The notes beneath the pieces were generated by a model, which saw only the letters and a program-made list of their open reading frames with translations, was not told where the DNA came from and did no database searches. Shown one piece after another: positions 25,294 to 35,913 of a stretch of 64,000 nt of DNA; position 1 is the stretch's first letter; each line of letters opens with the position of its first letter. The position numbers and the translations under genes are program-made. The stretch is from Streptomyces sp. TP-A0356. GTDB taxonomy: Bacteria > Actinomycetota > Actinomycetes > Streptomycetales > Streptomycetaceae. Location of the stretch: contig NZ_BBZJ01000014.1 of the NCBI RefSeq assembly GCF_001417775.1, forward strand, positions 124,001 through 188,000, read 5' to 3'.

Positions 25294-27024
25294 TCACTTG
25301 CCGTAGGCCAGCATCAGCTTCTCCTTCGACTGCTTGCTGCCCGTCAGCCGGGTCGTGGAGATGTAGAAACGCCCGTCCACGTAGGCGATGGCCTTGGAGA
25401 AGAAGCCGCTCTCGATCTGCGCCGCACCCGAGGGGTTCTGCAGCAGCCCGGTCACGCCGTGGCTGCTGCCGCCCGTCGCGATGGACACGATCCGGCCGCC
25501 CCCGCCGTACGACGGCTCGACGTACGCGATCAGGTTGGTGCCGTCCGCCTTCAGCGGCAGCATCGACCGGTCCGCCGGGGACTTCACCCGCCACTTCTCC
25601 TTGCCGGTGTCGAGGCTGATCGCGACGATCGCGTTCGGTCCGCTCTTCGCCTCGGTCGGCAGGTACAGGGTGTTGGCGTCGGCCACCGTGCCCGTGCAGC
25701 CCTGCAGGTCACGGTCGAGGATGGCCCAGGGGCACTCGGGCGCGAAGGACTCCTTGGAGTGGACGTCCGAGCGGGGAGTGCCGTCGTTCTTGAACGTGGA
25801 GATGGCCGCCGACTTCTTGTCATCGTTGGTGAGGTACAGGACGAGCGGGTCGACGGAGAAGGTACGCGCGACCCTCCATCCCTTGGGGATCGTCCTCGTC
25901 CACCTGGCCTTGCCGGTCGCGGGGTCGAGCTCCTGCACCTCGTCGTGTTCGTCGGAGCCGCCGGCGCCGCAGGAGGCGACGGAGATCAGCTTGGCGCCGC
26001 CCGCGAACGCGCTCGGGAAGCAGGCCTCGCCGTACCGCTGCTTGTCCCACAGCTTCCTGCCGCTGGTGACGTCGTACGCCGTGCCGGACTGTGAGCGGCC
26101 CACGAGCAGGGTCTTGCCGGAGAGGGTGAGGCTGACGGTCAGCGTGCTGTCGAACAGGGCGCCGTCGGCGACCTGCCCGCTCCAGCCCTTCTTGCCGGAG
26201 TCGAGGTCGATCTCCTGCAGCTGGTTGCACTTGGCGTTGTCACTGACGCCGCTCATGTAGGCCACCATGACCTTGTCGTCGGCCGTCTTCTGCCGGGTGA
26301 CCGCGCAGATCTTCTGCGGGAAGGAGACGGGGCTCCAGGTGGGGTTGCCATCGCCGACGTTGTAGGCGAAGACCTGCTTGTACGCGGCCTTCACCGCCGT
26401 CCTGCCGGTGATCCACATGCCGGCGGCGTCGGCGCCTGAACCCGGCACGTCGGGTGCCTCCTTGTACCAGAGGACCTTGTCCTCACCCGCCTTGCGGCCC
26501 GCGTTGAGGTTCTGGGGGTCCTGGCCGCCGTTGCCGCTGCCGTCGCCCGGGTTGACCGGGGTGGAGGCCGTCGCGGACGGCGCGGCGCTCTGGCTCTTGT
26601 CCGCGACGGGCTTCTTGTCCCCGCCGTTGCCGCTGACCGCGTACACGGTGCCGCCTATGACGAGCAGCGCGGCGACGGCGGCGCCGACGGCCAGCGCCGG
26701 CTTGCCCTTGAAGGGGTTCTTGGAACCACCGCCGGAGGGCGGGGTGGGGGCGCCGGGGAACTGGGGCGGCTGCTGCGGGTAGCCGTAGCCGGGCTGGGGG
26801 GCCGCGTAGGGGCCGGGCTGCTGGGCGTACGGGCCGGGCTGGGTGTACGGGCCGGGCTGGCCGTAGGGGCCCTGCTGCTGGTACGGGCCCGGCTGCGGCT
26901 GGGGATAGCCGTACCCGGGCTGCGGCGGGGCCGGGGGCTGAGCCGGTGGCGGAGGTGTGGCCTGCCGCGGGTCCTGCGGTGCTCCGAAGCCGCCCTGCGG
27001 CGGCTGGTTGGGCGGCTGAGTCAT
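25294..27024 (-). CDS. Membrane-anchored PQQ-like beta-propeller protein (paralogue 2)
   Basis: 576 residues from ATG 27024 (MTQPPNQPPQGGFG); the frame upstream to 27084 lacks support. Its plan matches its neighbour: a Pro/Gln/Gly/Tyr-rich cytoplasmic arm (PGPYQQQGPYGQPGPYTQPG), a membrane helix near 140-158 (ALAVGAAVAALLVIGGTVYAV), a low-complexity linker, then propeller blades (SGKKGWSGQVAD, TSGRKLWDKQRYG, ATGKARWTRTIPKGW, TGKEKWRVKSP). The 61-nt gap to the downstream paralogue suggests an operon. Function unknown; the pair arose by duplication. Confidence 0.85.
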   Translation of the reverse strand: MTQPPNQPPQGGFGAPQDPRQATPPPPAQPPAPPQPGYGYPQPQPGPYQQQGPYGQPGPYTQPGPYAQQPGPYAAPQPGYGYPQQPPQFPGAPTPPSGGGSKNPFKGKPALAVGAAVAALLVIGGTVYAVSGNGGDKKPVADKSQSAAPSATASTPVNPGDGSGNGGQDPQNLNAGRKAGEDKVLWYKEAPDVPGSGADAAGMWITGRTAVKAAYKQVFAYNVGDGNPTWSPVSFPQKICAVTRQKTADDKVMVAYMSGVSDNAKCNQLQEIDLDSGKKGWSGQVADGALFDSTLTVSLTLSGKTLLVGRSQSGTAYDVTSGRKLWDKQRYGEACFPSAFAGGAKLISVASCGAGGSDEHDEVQELDPATGKARWTRTIPKGWRVARTFSVDPLVLYLTNDDKKSAAISTFKNDGTPRSDVHSKESFAPECPWAILDRDLQGCTGTVADANTLYLPTEAKSGPNAIVAISLDTGKEKWRVKSPADRSMLPLKADGTNLIAYVEPSYGGGGRIVSIATGGSSHGVTGLLQNPSGAAQIESGFFSKAIAYVDGRFYISTTRLTGSKQSKEKLMLAYGK

Positions 27025-27282
27025 CAGCGCATTCCCCCCTGTAACTGATGTGTCCCCACGCCCGTGGTGCTCGGTTTCCGCCACGCCGGTGGTCCTCAGA
27101 CTGTTCTCAGACGGCCCTTTCTATCACTGCGTCGACTTCGAACACGGGGCCGGTGCTCCCCCTGTTCCCAAGGGAGGACCGGCCCGTGATGCCCTCGTTA
27201 CGCGTGGCGGATCAGGGGGGGAATCCCCCAGGTGGAACCAACACGCTCCCTTCACGCCGCGCGCACGCCGTCCACCGAACTC

Positions 27283-29088
<1,806 letters not shown>

Positions 29089-29213
29089 TTCACTCCTGCG
29101 CACGGTGGACGGTCAGCCTCCCAGCGTAATGCGCGCGGAGAGGGGGCCTGGTCGGCGGTCGGTCGCCGGTGCGCGGGCGCCCCGCGACGGTCGTACAGAT
29201 GGACGCCTTCCGG

Positions 29214-30542
29214 TCAGGCGGCGCCGCCCCGCCCCCGCCCGGCCCGCTCGACCAGCAGCCAGCCCGCGAGCGTCATCGCCACGGCCACGGGAGCGGTGAC
29301 ACGGACGGCTATCAGCAGCGCCGTACGCCCTTCCAGGAGCCCGCCGAAGCCGACCGTCGACAGCCCCAGCACCCCGAAGAGACACAGGGTGACGCCGAGC
29401 GCGGCGGCGGGTCCCGCCCAGGCGCGCGGCGCACTCGGCTCCCGCACCACCGAGGGTTTCTCGAAGCTGCGGAAGACGGCCACCAGGACCGCGGTGAGCG
29501 TCGCGGCGGCCACGATCCGCAATGGTACCTGTATCCACCACGTACCTGACCCGGGCTCCGGCAGCCGGGCGCCCGCGGCCAGCAGCACCCCGTAGACGCC
29601 GAGCATCGCCGTGAGGTGCCACAGGAAGGCGGTCATGGAGACGCCGTTGGCCGCGACGACCGCCCGCCACACGCGCGGGCGCCGCAGCCATCGAGTGGCG
29701 GGCGCGCGCAGCAGTTCGACCGCACCGACCAGCCACAGCCCGTGGCACAGCAGCGCGAGCGTGGGCGGCGCCATGTTGGAGACCTTCTCGCCGGGCATCC
29801 CCACCATCGACAGGGGATACGGCCCGTACGCGACCAGCAGCGCGGCCCCCACGAGTCCGGCGCCGGCGAAGAGGTACGGCCGGGCGAGCCGCCCGTCCGC
29901 GCGCAGGAACCCGAGCTGGTGGATCGCGAGCCAGACGAAGGCGAAGGCGAGGTACTCGACGTAGGGGACGCCGAAGCCGAAGCGGAGCAGGTCGACGGCC
30001 GCCGCCGCGGCGACGAGACCGCCGAAGGCGCCCCAGCCCCATCGGTCGTGGAGCCTGAGCAGCGGCGGGGTGAAGGCGACCATGGCGAGGTAGATGCCGA
30101 CGAACCACAGGGGCTGCGCGACCAGGCGCAGACTGATGTCGAGCAAGCCGCCCCCGCGTCCGGCCAGTTGGAGGCCGAGTGCCGCGGCGCCCCACACCCC
30201 GATGAAGACGGCGGTCGGCCGCAGCAGCCGCTGGAGCCGGGCGCGCAGGAAGAGGGAGTAGGCCCTGGGGGTTCTGCGGCCGAGCGAGCGACAGGAGAGG
30301 GCGTGCGAGAAGCCGCCGACGAAGAAGAACACCGGCATCACCTGGAACACCCAGGTGAGGAGCTGGAGCCGGGGCTGGAGGGCGAGCAGGTTCCCGACCT
30401 GGACTCGGCCGTCCGCCCCCGTGGACACGGCCGCCATCAGCCAGTGCCCGAGCACGACGGTCCCGAGCGAGGCCACCCGCAGCAGATCGACGAAGCGGTC
30501 ACGGGAGTCGGGGGTGGCGGCGGCGAGGTCGCTGGGTCTCAT
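29214..30542 (-). CDS. Acyltransferase family 3 membrane protein
   Basis: 442 residues, with about ten hydrophobic segments. The N-terminus (RDRFVDLLRVASLGTVVLGHWLMA) carries the conserved R..D..R/H pattern of acyltransferase-3 proteins. VMPVFFFVGGFSHALS is a typical second helix. These enzymes transfer acyl groups to sugars or lipids at the membrane. The substrate is unknown. It lies just downstream of ispE on the same strand, after a 121-nt gap. Confidence 0.87.
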   Translation of the reverse strand: MRPSDLAAATPDSRDRFVDLLRVASLGTVVLGHWLMAAVSTGADGRVQVGNLLALQPRLQLLTWVFQVMPVFFFVGGFSHALSCRSLGRRTPRAYSLFLRARLQRLLRPTAVFIGVWGAAALGLQLAGRGGGLLDISLRLVAQPLWFVGIYLAMVAFTPPLLRLHDRWGWGAFGGLVAAAAAVDLLRFGFGVPYVEYLAFAFVWLAIHQLGFLRADGRLARPYLFAGAGLVGAALLVAYGPYPLSMVGMPGEKVSNMAPPTLALLCHGLWLVGAVELLRAPATRWLRRPRVWRAVVAANGVSMTAFLWHLTAMLGVYGVLLAAGARLPEPGSGTWWIQVPLRIVAAATLTAVLVAVFRSFEKPSVVREPSAPRAWAGPAAALGVTLCLFGVLGLSTVGFGGLLEGRTALLIAVRVTAPVAVAMTLAGWLLVERAGRGRGGAA

Positions 30543-30663
30543 GGGGGTACGGTCGCGCGGACACCGGGTGCCGGGTCAGCGCGCCCGTACTCAAGTTCGG
30601 TCTGAGTACATCGAACCGCGGGTATCCGTGCCGTCCCCGCGGCAGGACCGCCCCGCAGCCGCG

Positions 30664-31557
30664 TCAGACCACCGTCGCCCCCTGCGCCGGTGACACGGCC
30701 ACCCTCGCCGTCCGGCAGGTACCCGACGCCACCAGTGCCTCCGCGATCCTCTCCGCGTCGGCGGTGTCCCTCGCCAGGAACGCCGTCGTCGGCCCCGACC
30801 CCGACACCAGCCCCGCCATCGCCCCGGCGGCCCGCCCGGCGGCCAGCGTCCGCGCCAGTTCGGGGAACAGCGACAGCGCGGCCGGCTGCAGGTCGTTGGA
30901 GACCGCCGCCGCGAGCGCCCCGGCATCCCCCTTCACCAGCGCGTCGAGCAGATCCTGCGAGGCGACGGGCTCGGGAACGCGCACCCCTTCGTTGAGCCGG
31001 TCGAACTCCCGGAACACGGAGGGGGTCGACAGCCCCCGCCCGGCCATCGCGAACACCCAGTGGAAGGTCCCCCCGACCTCCAGCGCCGTGAGCCTCTCGC
31101 CCCGCCCGGTGCCCAGCGCCGCCCCGCCCACCAGGCTGAACGGCACATCGCTGCCCAACTCGGCGCAGATGGCGAGGAGTTCCTCGCGTGAGGCCCGTGT
31201 TCCCCACAGCGCGTCGCATGCCACCAGGGCCCCCGCCCCGTCCGCGCTGCCGCCCGCCATACCGCCGGCGACCGGGATGTCCTTGGCGATGTGGAGGTGC
31301 ACGGCCGCCTCGAGCCCGCGGCGCTCGGCGAGCGCCAGCGCCGCCCGCGCGGCCAGGTTCGTACGGTCGAGCGGCACCTGCGCGGCGTCCGGTCCCGAGC
31401 AGGTGACGCGCAGCTCGTCGGCCGGGGTCGCCGTGATCTCGTCGTACAGGCCGACGGCCAGGAAGACGTTCGCCAGGTCGTGGAAGCCGTCGGGCCGGGC
31501 GCCGCCCACGGCGAGCTGCACATTGACCTTGGCCGGGACGCGTACGGTCACGCTCAC
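30664..31557 (-). CDS. ispE: 4-diphosphocytidyl-2-C-methyl-D-erythritol kinase
   Basis: 297 residues. GHMP kinase with [24 protein letters not shown] at the N-terminus and the ATP-loop [19 protein letters not shown] near residues 90-108. It catalyses the ATP-dependent step of the MEP isoprenoid pathway. GTG 31557 overlaps the rsmA stop by 4 nt (GTGA). The ispE-rsmA-rpfB-tatD block has the same content and order as Rv1011-Rv1008 of M. tuberculosis. Confidence 0.95.
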   Translation of the reverse strand: MSVTVRVPAKVNVQLAVGGARPDGFHDLANVFLAVGLYDEITATPADELRVTCSGPDAAQVPLDRTNLAARAALALAERRGLEAAVHLHIAKDIPVAGGMAGGSADGAGALVACDALWGTRASREELLAICAELGSDVPFSLVGGAALGTGRGERLTALEVGGTFHWVFAMAGRGLSTPSVFREFDRLNEGVRVPEPVASQDLLDALVKGDAGALAAAVSNDLQPAALSLFPELARTLAAGRAAGAMAGLVSGSGPTTAFLARDTADAERIAEALVASGTCRTARVAVSPAQGATVV

Positions 31558-32516
31558 TGCTGGGCCCGCTCCTCGTTCTCGGTGCCACGGTCATCGGCGC
31601 CGCGGCCATCGGCGCCACGGCCATCGGCGCCACGGCTGTCAGCGACTCGGTTCTCGGCGACTCGGTTCTCGGCGATGCGGGCGAACTCCTCGACCGTCAG
31701 TGCCTCGCCGCGCGCCTGCGGCGAGACACCCGCGGCGACGAGCGCGGCCTCCGCCGCGGCGGCCGATCCGGCCCACCCGGCGAGCGCGGCCCGCAGCGTC
31801 TTGCGCCGCTGTGCGAACGCCGCGTCCACGACCGCGAAGACCTCGGCCTTCGACGCGGCGGTCTTGACCGGCTCGGCCCGCCGGACCAGCGAGACGAGCC
31901 CACTGTCGACGTTGGGCGCGGGCCAGAAGACGTTGCGTCCGATGGCTCCGGCGCGCCTGACCTCGGCGTACCAGTTGGCCTTCACCGACGGCACCCCGTA
32001 CACCTTCGACCCGGGCGCGGCGGCGAGCCGGTCCGCGACCTCGGACTGCACCATCACCAGCGTCCGCTCGATGCTGGGGAAGGTGGCGAGCATGTGGAGG
32101 AGGACGGGCACGGCGACGTTGTACGGCAGATTCGCGACGAGCGCGGTGGGCGCGGGCCCCGGCAGCTCCCGGACGTGCAGGGCGTCGGAGTGCACCAGCG
32201 CGAACCGCTCGGCACGCTCGGGCATCCGCGCGGTGATGGTCGTCGGCAGCGCCGCCGCCAGGACGTCGTCGATCTCGACGGCGGTGACGCGCTCGGCGAC
32301 CTCGAGGAGCGCCAGCGTCAGCGACCCGAGCCCGGGTCCCACCTCCACGACGACGTCGTCGGGCCGTACGTCGGCGGTGCGCACGATGCGCCGCACGGTG
32401 TTGGCGTCGATGACGAAGTTCTGGCCGCGCTGTTTGGTGGGGCGTACGCCGAGGGCCGCCGCCAGCTCGCGGACGTCGGCGGGGCCCAGGAGGGCGTCGG
32501 GGGTGGGGCTGCTCAC
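31554..32516 (-). CDS. rsmA: 16S rRNA dimethyladenosine transferase RsmA (KsgA) with repeat-encoded tail
   Basis: 320 residues, against about 270-290 in most homologues. SAM motif [13 protein letters not shown] at about 58-70 and catalytic NLPYNVAVP near 127-135. It dimethylates two adjacent adenines near the 3' end of 16S rRNA. From about residue 280 the protein continues into a low-complexity charged tail built from AENRV and RGADG units, encoded by 15-bp repeats. The tail is outside the catalytic fold. ispE follows with a 4-nt overlap. Confidence 0.95.
   Translation of the reverse strand: MSSPTPDALLGPADVRELAAALGVRPTKQRGQNFVIDANTVRRIVRTADVRPDDVVVEVGPGLGSLTLALLEVAERVTAVEIDDVLAAALPTTITARMPERAERFALVHSDALHVRELPGPAPTALVANLPYNVAVPVLLHMLATFPSIERTLVMVQSEVADRLAAAPGSKVYGVPSVKANWYAEVRRAGAIGRNVFWPAPNVDSGLVSLVRRAEPVKTAASKAEVFAVVDAAFAQRRKTLRAALAGWAGSAAAAEAALVAAGVSPQARGEALTVEEFARIAENRVAENRVADSRGADGRGADGRGADDRGTENEERAQQ
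31581..31679 (-). repeat. 15-bp tandem repeats encoding the RsmA tail
   Basis: Units of ATCGGCGCCACGGCC type (three copies with changes, 31590-31635) are followed by units of TCGGCGACTCGGTTC type (31645-31675). Reading frame is kept because the period is a multiple of three. Confidence 0.85.
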
Positions 32517-32625
32517 GGACCAAGGGTACGGGGCGGCCCGGGACGGTCGCGCAGGTGTGACCGCGGGCGGGGCCCGGGCCTCCGCTCGTCTTCGGGGCAG
32601 CGGCGGCGGCCTCGCGTCCCTTCGC

Positions 32626-34098
32626 TCACCGGTACAACCGCTTCCCGCAGTGCGGCCAGGGGCTGGTCCCCTGGCGCGCGAACAGCTTCTTCGCGCGGTA
32701 CGTCTGCTCCTCGGCCGGGGCGTCCTGCGGCCGGCCGGAGCCGCCGAGGCTGTGCCAGGTGCGCCGGTCGAACTGGTAGAGGCCCCCGTACATGCCCGAC
32801 CGGTCCACCGCGTTCGGCCGGCCGCCGGACTCGCAGGCCGCGAGCCCGTGCCAGTTCAGCCCGTCCGCACCGGCCATCGAGTCCGGATGCGGCTTGGTGC
32901 CCACCCTCACCAGCTGGGTCTGCGGCTTGCGCACCACCTCGTCGTCGAGCCGCCTCGGCTTCTGTCTGACCCCGTTGACGGTGCGCAGGGCGTAGGTCAC
33001 CCGGCGCATGCCCGGCTGCCCGGCGCGCGCCACGACCTCGGTGCCCTTCAGCAGGGTCGGGTCGTGGGTGCGCCGCACGTCGAACGGGATCGGCTCCTCG
33101 CGGACCTCCTCGGATCCGGTCACCCTCAGCACGGTCACCGTCTGTCCGTCGCGCGGGAAGCTGCCGGGGGCCACGGACATCATGTCCTGCCCGCGAAGGG
33201 TGACCCCGGCCTGCTCGACGGCCTCGCCGACGGTCGCCGCGTTGGTACGGATCGTGCGCGCCCGCCCGTCCGCCAGCACCGTCACCGTGCGCTCGGTGCG
33301 GACGTCCAGCGCGAGCCCTTCGCGGCCGATGCGCCGGGAGCGCGATGTGGAGAGGTACGCGCCCTCGGGACGCACCCCGAGCTGCCGGAGTGCGCCGTCG
33401 ACGGTGTGCGCGGTCGTCCAGACCTGGCGCCGCTGCCCGTCGAGGGTGAGGCGCAGGGGGCGTCCGTAGTGCACCGCGACCTCGTCCCCGCTGGCCAGCG
33501 GCGTCCCGAGCGAAGGCGCAACCATGTCGTGCTCCCCTACCCTCACACCCTCCTGGGCGAGCAGCTGACCCACGTCGTCGGCGAAGGTGTGCAGGGTCCG
33601 CGGCGTGCCGTCCACGGTCAGCTCGACAGCCTTGTCCTTGGCGACGAACGCGGTGGTGCCGCCGGCGAGGAAGGCGACGACCAGCGCCTGGGGGATGAGA
33701 CGGAACACGGAGTGGGCGCGCGCGCCGCCCTTCCCGCGCCGCGCGGCGTGCCGGCCGTGCGCGCGCCCTCCGGTGCGCGGGGCGCCGTCCGCCTGCCCGA
33801 CGAGCCGTGGCGCCGCCGTCGCCCGGGCGCGCGCCTCGTACGCGGGCCGGTAGGTGTCGGCGTACTCCTGGCGGTAATTGTCCGGATAGGGCTGGCGGTA
33901 CTTGTCCGGATAGGGCTGACGGTGCGTGTCCGGATAGGCCGGATGGGGCCGACGGTACGTGCCGGTATACGCCTGACGGGACGTGTTCGGGTACGCCTGA
34001 CGGGACGTGTTCGGGTACGCCTGCCCGTACCGCTCGCGGTCCCCGAACGCCGGGGTCGGGCCGTACGCCCCGTACGGCGGGTACTGCCGGTTGCTCAC
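32626..34098 (-). CDS. rpfB: Resuscitation-promoting factor, RpfB type
   Basis: 490 residues from GTG 34098. A cytoplasmic arm of octapeptide repeats ([12 protein letters not shown], 26-90) precedes a membrane helix (132-152). Three DUF348 domains follow (about 157-200, 214-258, 269-312), then a G5 domain (about 325-402) and a lysozyme-like Rpf domain (410-490) with catalytic E422 in ACESGG. It cleaves peptidoglycan during germination and resuscitation. The domain order matches mycobacterial RpfB, as does its position between rsmA and tatD. The lettering of rpf paralogues differs between species. Confidence 0.93.
   Translation of the reverse strand: MSNRQYPPYGAYGPTPAFGDRERYGQAYPNTSRQAYPNTSRQAYTGTYRRPHPAYPDTHRQPYPDKYRQPYPDNYRQEYADTYRPAYEARARATAAPRLVGQADGAPRTGGRAHGRHAARRGKGGARAHSVFRLIPQALVVAFLAGGTTAFVAKDKAVELTVDGTPRTLHTFADDVGQLLAQEGVRVGEHDMVAPSLGTPLASGDEVAVHYGRPLRLTLDGQRRQVWTTAHTVDGALRQLGVRPEGAYLSTSRSRRIGREGLALDVRTERTVTVLADGRARTIRTNAATVGEAVEQAGVTLRGQDMMSVAPGSFPRDGQTVTVLRVTGSEEVREEPIPFDVRRTHDPTLLKGTEVVARAGQPGMRRVTYALRTVNGVRQKPRRLDDEVVRKPQTQLVRVGTKPHPDSMAGADGLNWHGLAACESGGRPNAVDRSGMYGGLYQFDRRTWHSLGGSGRPQDAPAEEQTYRAKKLFARQGTSPWPHCGKRLYR
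33851..34027 (-). repeat. 24-bp repeats encoding the RpfB N-terminal arm
   Basis: About seven diverged 24-bp units encode [48 protein letters not shown] and similar. The two QAYPNTSR units are near-identical at DNA level. Confidence 0.85.
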
Positions 34099-34137
34099 GA
34101 CGACACGCTCCAGAGAGGGTCCGGGACGGGCGACCAG

Positions 34138-34166
34138 AACCTAACGGCTGGCCGTCACTCTCCCAA
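34138..34166 (-). promoter_or_regulatory. Predicted rpfB promoter
   Basis: On the minus strand TTGGGA (34161-34166), 17-nt spacer, TAGGTT (34138-34143). The expected start is near 34131, giving a short leader of about 33 nt and leaving no room for a riboswitch. Confidence 0.6.
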
Positions 34167-34237
34167 GCAACGCCGTCACGCGGTGTCGCGACACGGTCCC
34201 GCGCGGGGAGGCCGGACACCCCGGGGATCGTTATCGG

Positions 34238-35119
34238 TCAGTAATCGAAGGCGCGTGCCGTGTTCTCCGCGAGCGCCGCCGCCAGCACGTCCTCCTCGAC
34301 CCCCTTCACCGCGGCCATCGCGCGGACCGTGACCGGAACGAGGTAGGGCGCGTTGGGCCGCCCGCGGTACGGCGCGGGCGTCAGGAACGGCGCGTCGGTC
34401 TCCACCAGGACCAGACCGAGGGGCGCCACGGCGAGCGCGTCGCGCAGCGGCTGCGCGTTCTTGAAGGTCACGTTGCCGGCGAACGACATGAAGTACCCGG
34501 CCCGCGCGCAGACCTCGGCCATCGCCGCGTCGCCCGAGTAGCAGTGGAAGACCGTCCGCTCCGGCGCGCCCTCCTCCTTCAGGATCCGCAGTACGTCGGC
34601 GTGCGCATCGCGGTCGTGGATCACCAGCGCCTTGCCGTGCCGCTTGGCGATCTCGACATGGGCGCGGAAGGACCGCTCCTGGGCGGCCTTGCCCTCCGGC
34701 CCGGTGCGGAAGTAGTCCAGCCCGGTCTCGCCGACGCCCTTGACGTGCGGAAGGGCGGCCAACCGGTCGATCTCGGCCAGCGCCTCGTCCAGCGCGGTGT
34801 CACCGCCCGGCTCGCGGGCGCCCTGCCGCGACCAGCCGTCGGGGTCGCCGTGGACGATGCGCGGGGCCTCGTTCGGGTGCAGCGCCACGGCCGCGTGCAC
34901 TGAGTCGTACGCCGCGGCCGTCTCGGCGGCCCAGCGGGAGCCGTTCACGTCGCAGCCGACCTGCACGACCGTGGTCACGCCGACCGACGCGGCCTTGACG
35001 AGGGCCTCCTCCACCGTGCCGGACTGCATGTCGAGATGGGTGTGCGAGTCCGCGACGGACACGAGCAGGGGCTCGGGAAGCGGCGGCGGCGCGTTCTTGT
35101 CGGACGCTTGGGAGGGCAT
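34238..35119 (-). CDS. tatD: TatD-family metal-dependent deoxyribonuclease
   Basis: 293 residues from ATG 35119. TIM-barrel hydrolase with the metal motif SHTHLD at about 25-30, the conserved GETGLDYFR, an HDRDAH segment, and the final TDAPFLTP loop. TatD enzymes act as 3'-5' exonucleases in DNA repair and turnover. It lies upstream of rpfB, as in mycobacteria. Confidence 0.95.
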   Translation of the reverse strand: MPSQASDKNAPPPLPEPLLVSVADSHTHLDMQSGTVEEALVKAASVGVTTVVQVGCDVNGSRWAAETAAAYDSVHAAVALHPNEAPRIVHGDPDGWSRQGAREPGGDTALDEALAEIDRLAALPHVKGVGETGLDYFRTGPEGKAAQERSFRAHVEIAKRHGKALVIHDRDAHADVLRILKEEGAPERTVFHCYSGDAAMAEVCARAGYFMSFAGNVTFKNAQPLRDALAVAPLGLVLVETDAPFLTPAPYRGRPNAPYLVPVTVRAMAAVKGVEEDVLAAALAENTARAFDY

Positions 35120-35180
35120 GCCCCGATCCTACGAAAGGGGCCTGCCGCCCCTCTGCCGCCCCTCGTACGAGAGGACCCCG

Positions 35181-35630
35181 TCACTCCGCCTTGCGGTGGT
35201 GGAAGGGGTGGAGCAGATCCGAGAGGTGCCAGTGGTGCTCCCCGGACCCCCGCGTCGGCGTCCGCGGCTCGTCGAGGCCCTCCCCGACGGCCCGCCCGAC
35301 GGGGTGGTGCTGGCGGTGCAGGGAGTTCTGCGCGGAGGAGACCTGGCCGGGGCGCATGATGCGCACCACGTGGCTGTCGCAGTTCAGGCAGGTGGGCCGA
35401 CTCAGCGGCGACGGGACGACGCTGCCGCCCGCCACGTACACGACGAACTCGCGGCCGTCCCCGTCGAGGTGGTGCTCTATCTCGTACGACTGCTCCCATC
35501 CGTGCCCGCACCGCATGCAGGCGAAGGAATAGGACTCGTGTATGACGGCGGTCGCCGCACCTCGATCGGTCTGCCCGGTGACCTGACCCGCCGTCGCCAT
35601 CCGGCCGGTCCGCCCTGCGATCTCACTCAT
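35181..35630 (-). CDS. Zinc-ribbon-like hypothetical protein
   Basis: 149 residues. Two CxxC pairs, C38-x2-C41 (ACMRCGHGWEQ) and C81-x2-C84 (TCLNCDSH), about 40 residues apart, suggest a zinc ribbon. The C-terminal third is His-rich (HRQHH, EHHWHLS, PFHHRK). No catalytic motif or membrane segment. AGGAG is upstream, directly preceded by a perfect hairpin. I do not recognise a function; the family seems Streptomyces-specific. Confidence 0.83.
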   Translation of the reverse strand: MSEIAGRTGRMATAGQVTGQTDRGAATAVIHESYSFACMRCGHGWEQSYEIEHHLDGDGREFVVYVAGGSVVPSPLSRPTCLNCDSHVVRIMRPGQVSSAQNSLHRQHHPVGRAVGEGLDEPRTPTRGSGEHHWHLSDLLHPFHHRKAE

Positions 35631-35640
35631 GCCAGCTCCT

Positions 35641-35657
35641 CTTGTCCGCTGGACAAG
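35641..35657 (-). promoter_or_regulatory. Hairpin/palindrome next to the ribosome site of the zinc-ribbon gene
   Basis: CTTGTCC-gct-GGACAAG is a perfect 7-bp inverted repeat. On the minus strand it ends immediately before AGGAG of the gene at 35630, so it could be an operator or a translational control hairpin. Confidence 0.5.
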
Positions 35658-35786
35658 CGCCCCGGTGGGGCGGGGTTCCCCCTGAACCCGCGGGGGCCCA
35701 CTGTGGGCGAGGGACGGGGACGTCCCTTCACCCAGTGGACGCCCGCACCAGGGCGAACGCAGCTATGTCTGTCGAGTGTTGGAGGC

Positions 35787-35810
35787 GATTTGGACTCTGC
35801 TTGCCAAATC
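35787..35810. repeat. Inverted repeat in the rsmI 3' intergenic region
   Basis: GATTTGG (35787-35793) and CCAAATC (35804-35810) with a 10-nt loop. It is AT-rich for this genome, in a 283-bp gap (35631-35913) that contains no gene. It may be an operator or the rsmI terminator. Confidence 0.4.
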
Positions 35811-35913
35811 CACCCGATCGCACCGGGTCGGCTTTGCCTTCCGCGACAGCGCTTTGCCCACCCATGGGGCGCCCGCTCATGGGAGATGCGCCCTGCTCAG
35901 AGGGGTTGCGGCG

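Noticed and set aside
22638..25619. A 993-codon plus-strand frame across a LuxR gene and a beta-propeller gene
   Set aside because: It spans two unrelated genes and the gap between them, with no domain signal.
34099..34237. Possible c-di-AMP (ydaO-type) riboswitch before rpfB
   Set aside because: The predicted promoter leaves a leader of only about 33 nt, and none of the conserved ydaO segments is visible.
31291..34332. A 1013-codon plus-strand open frame opposite ispE, rsmA and rpfB
   Set aside because: Three well-recognised genes lie on the opposite strand; this frame is a shadow produced by high GC.
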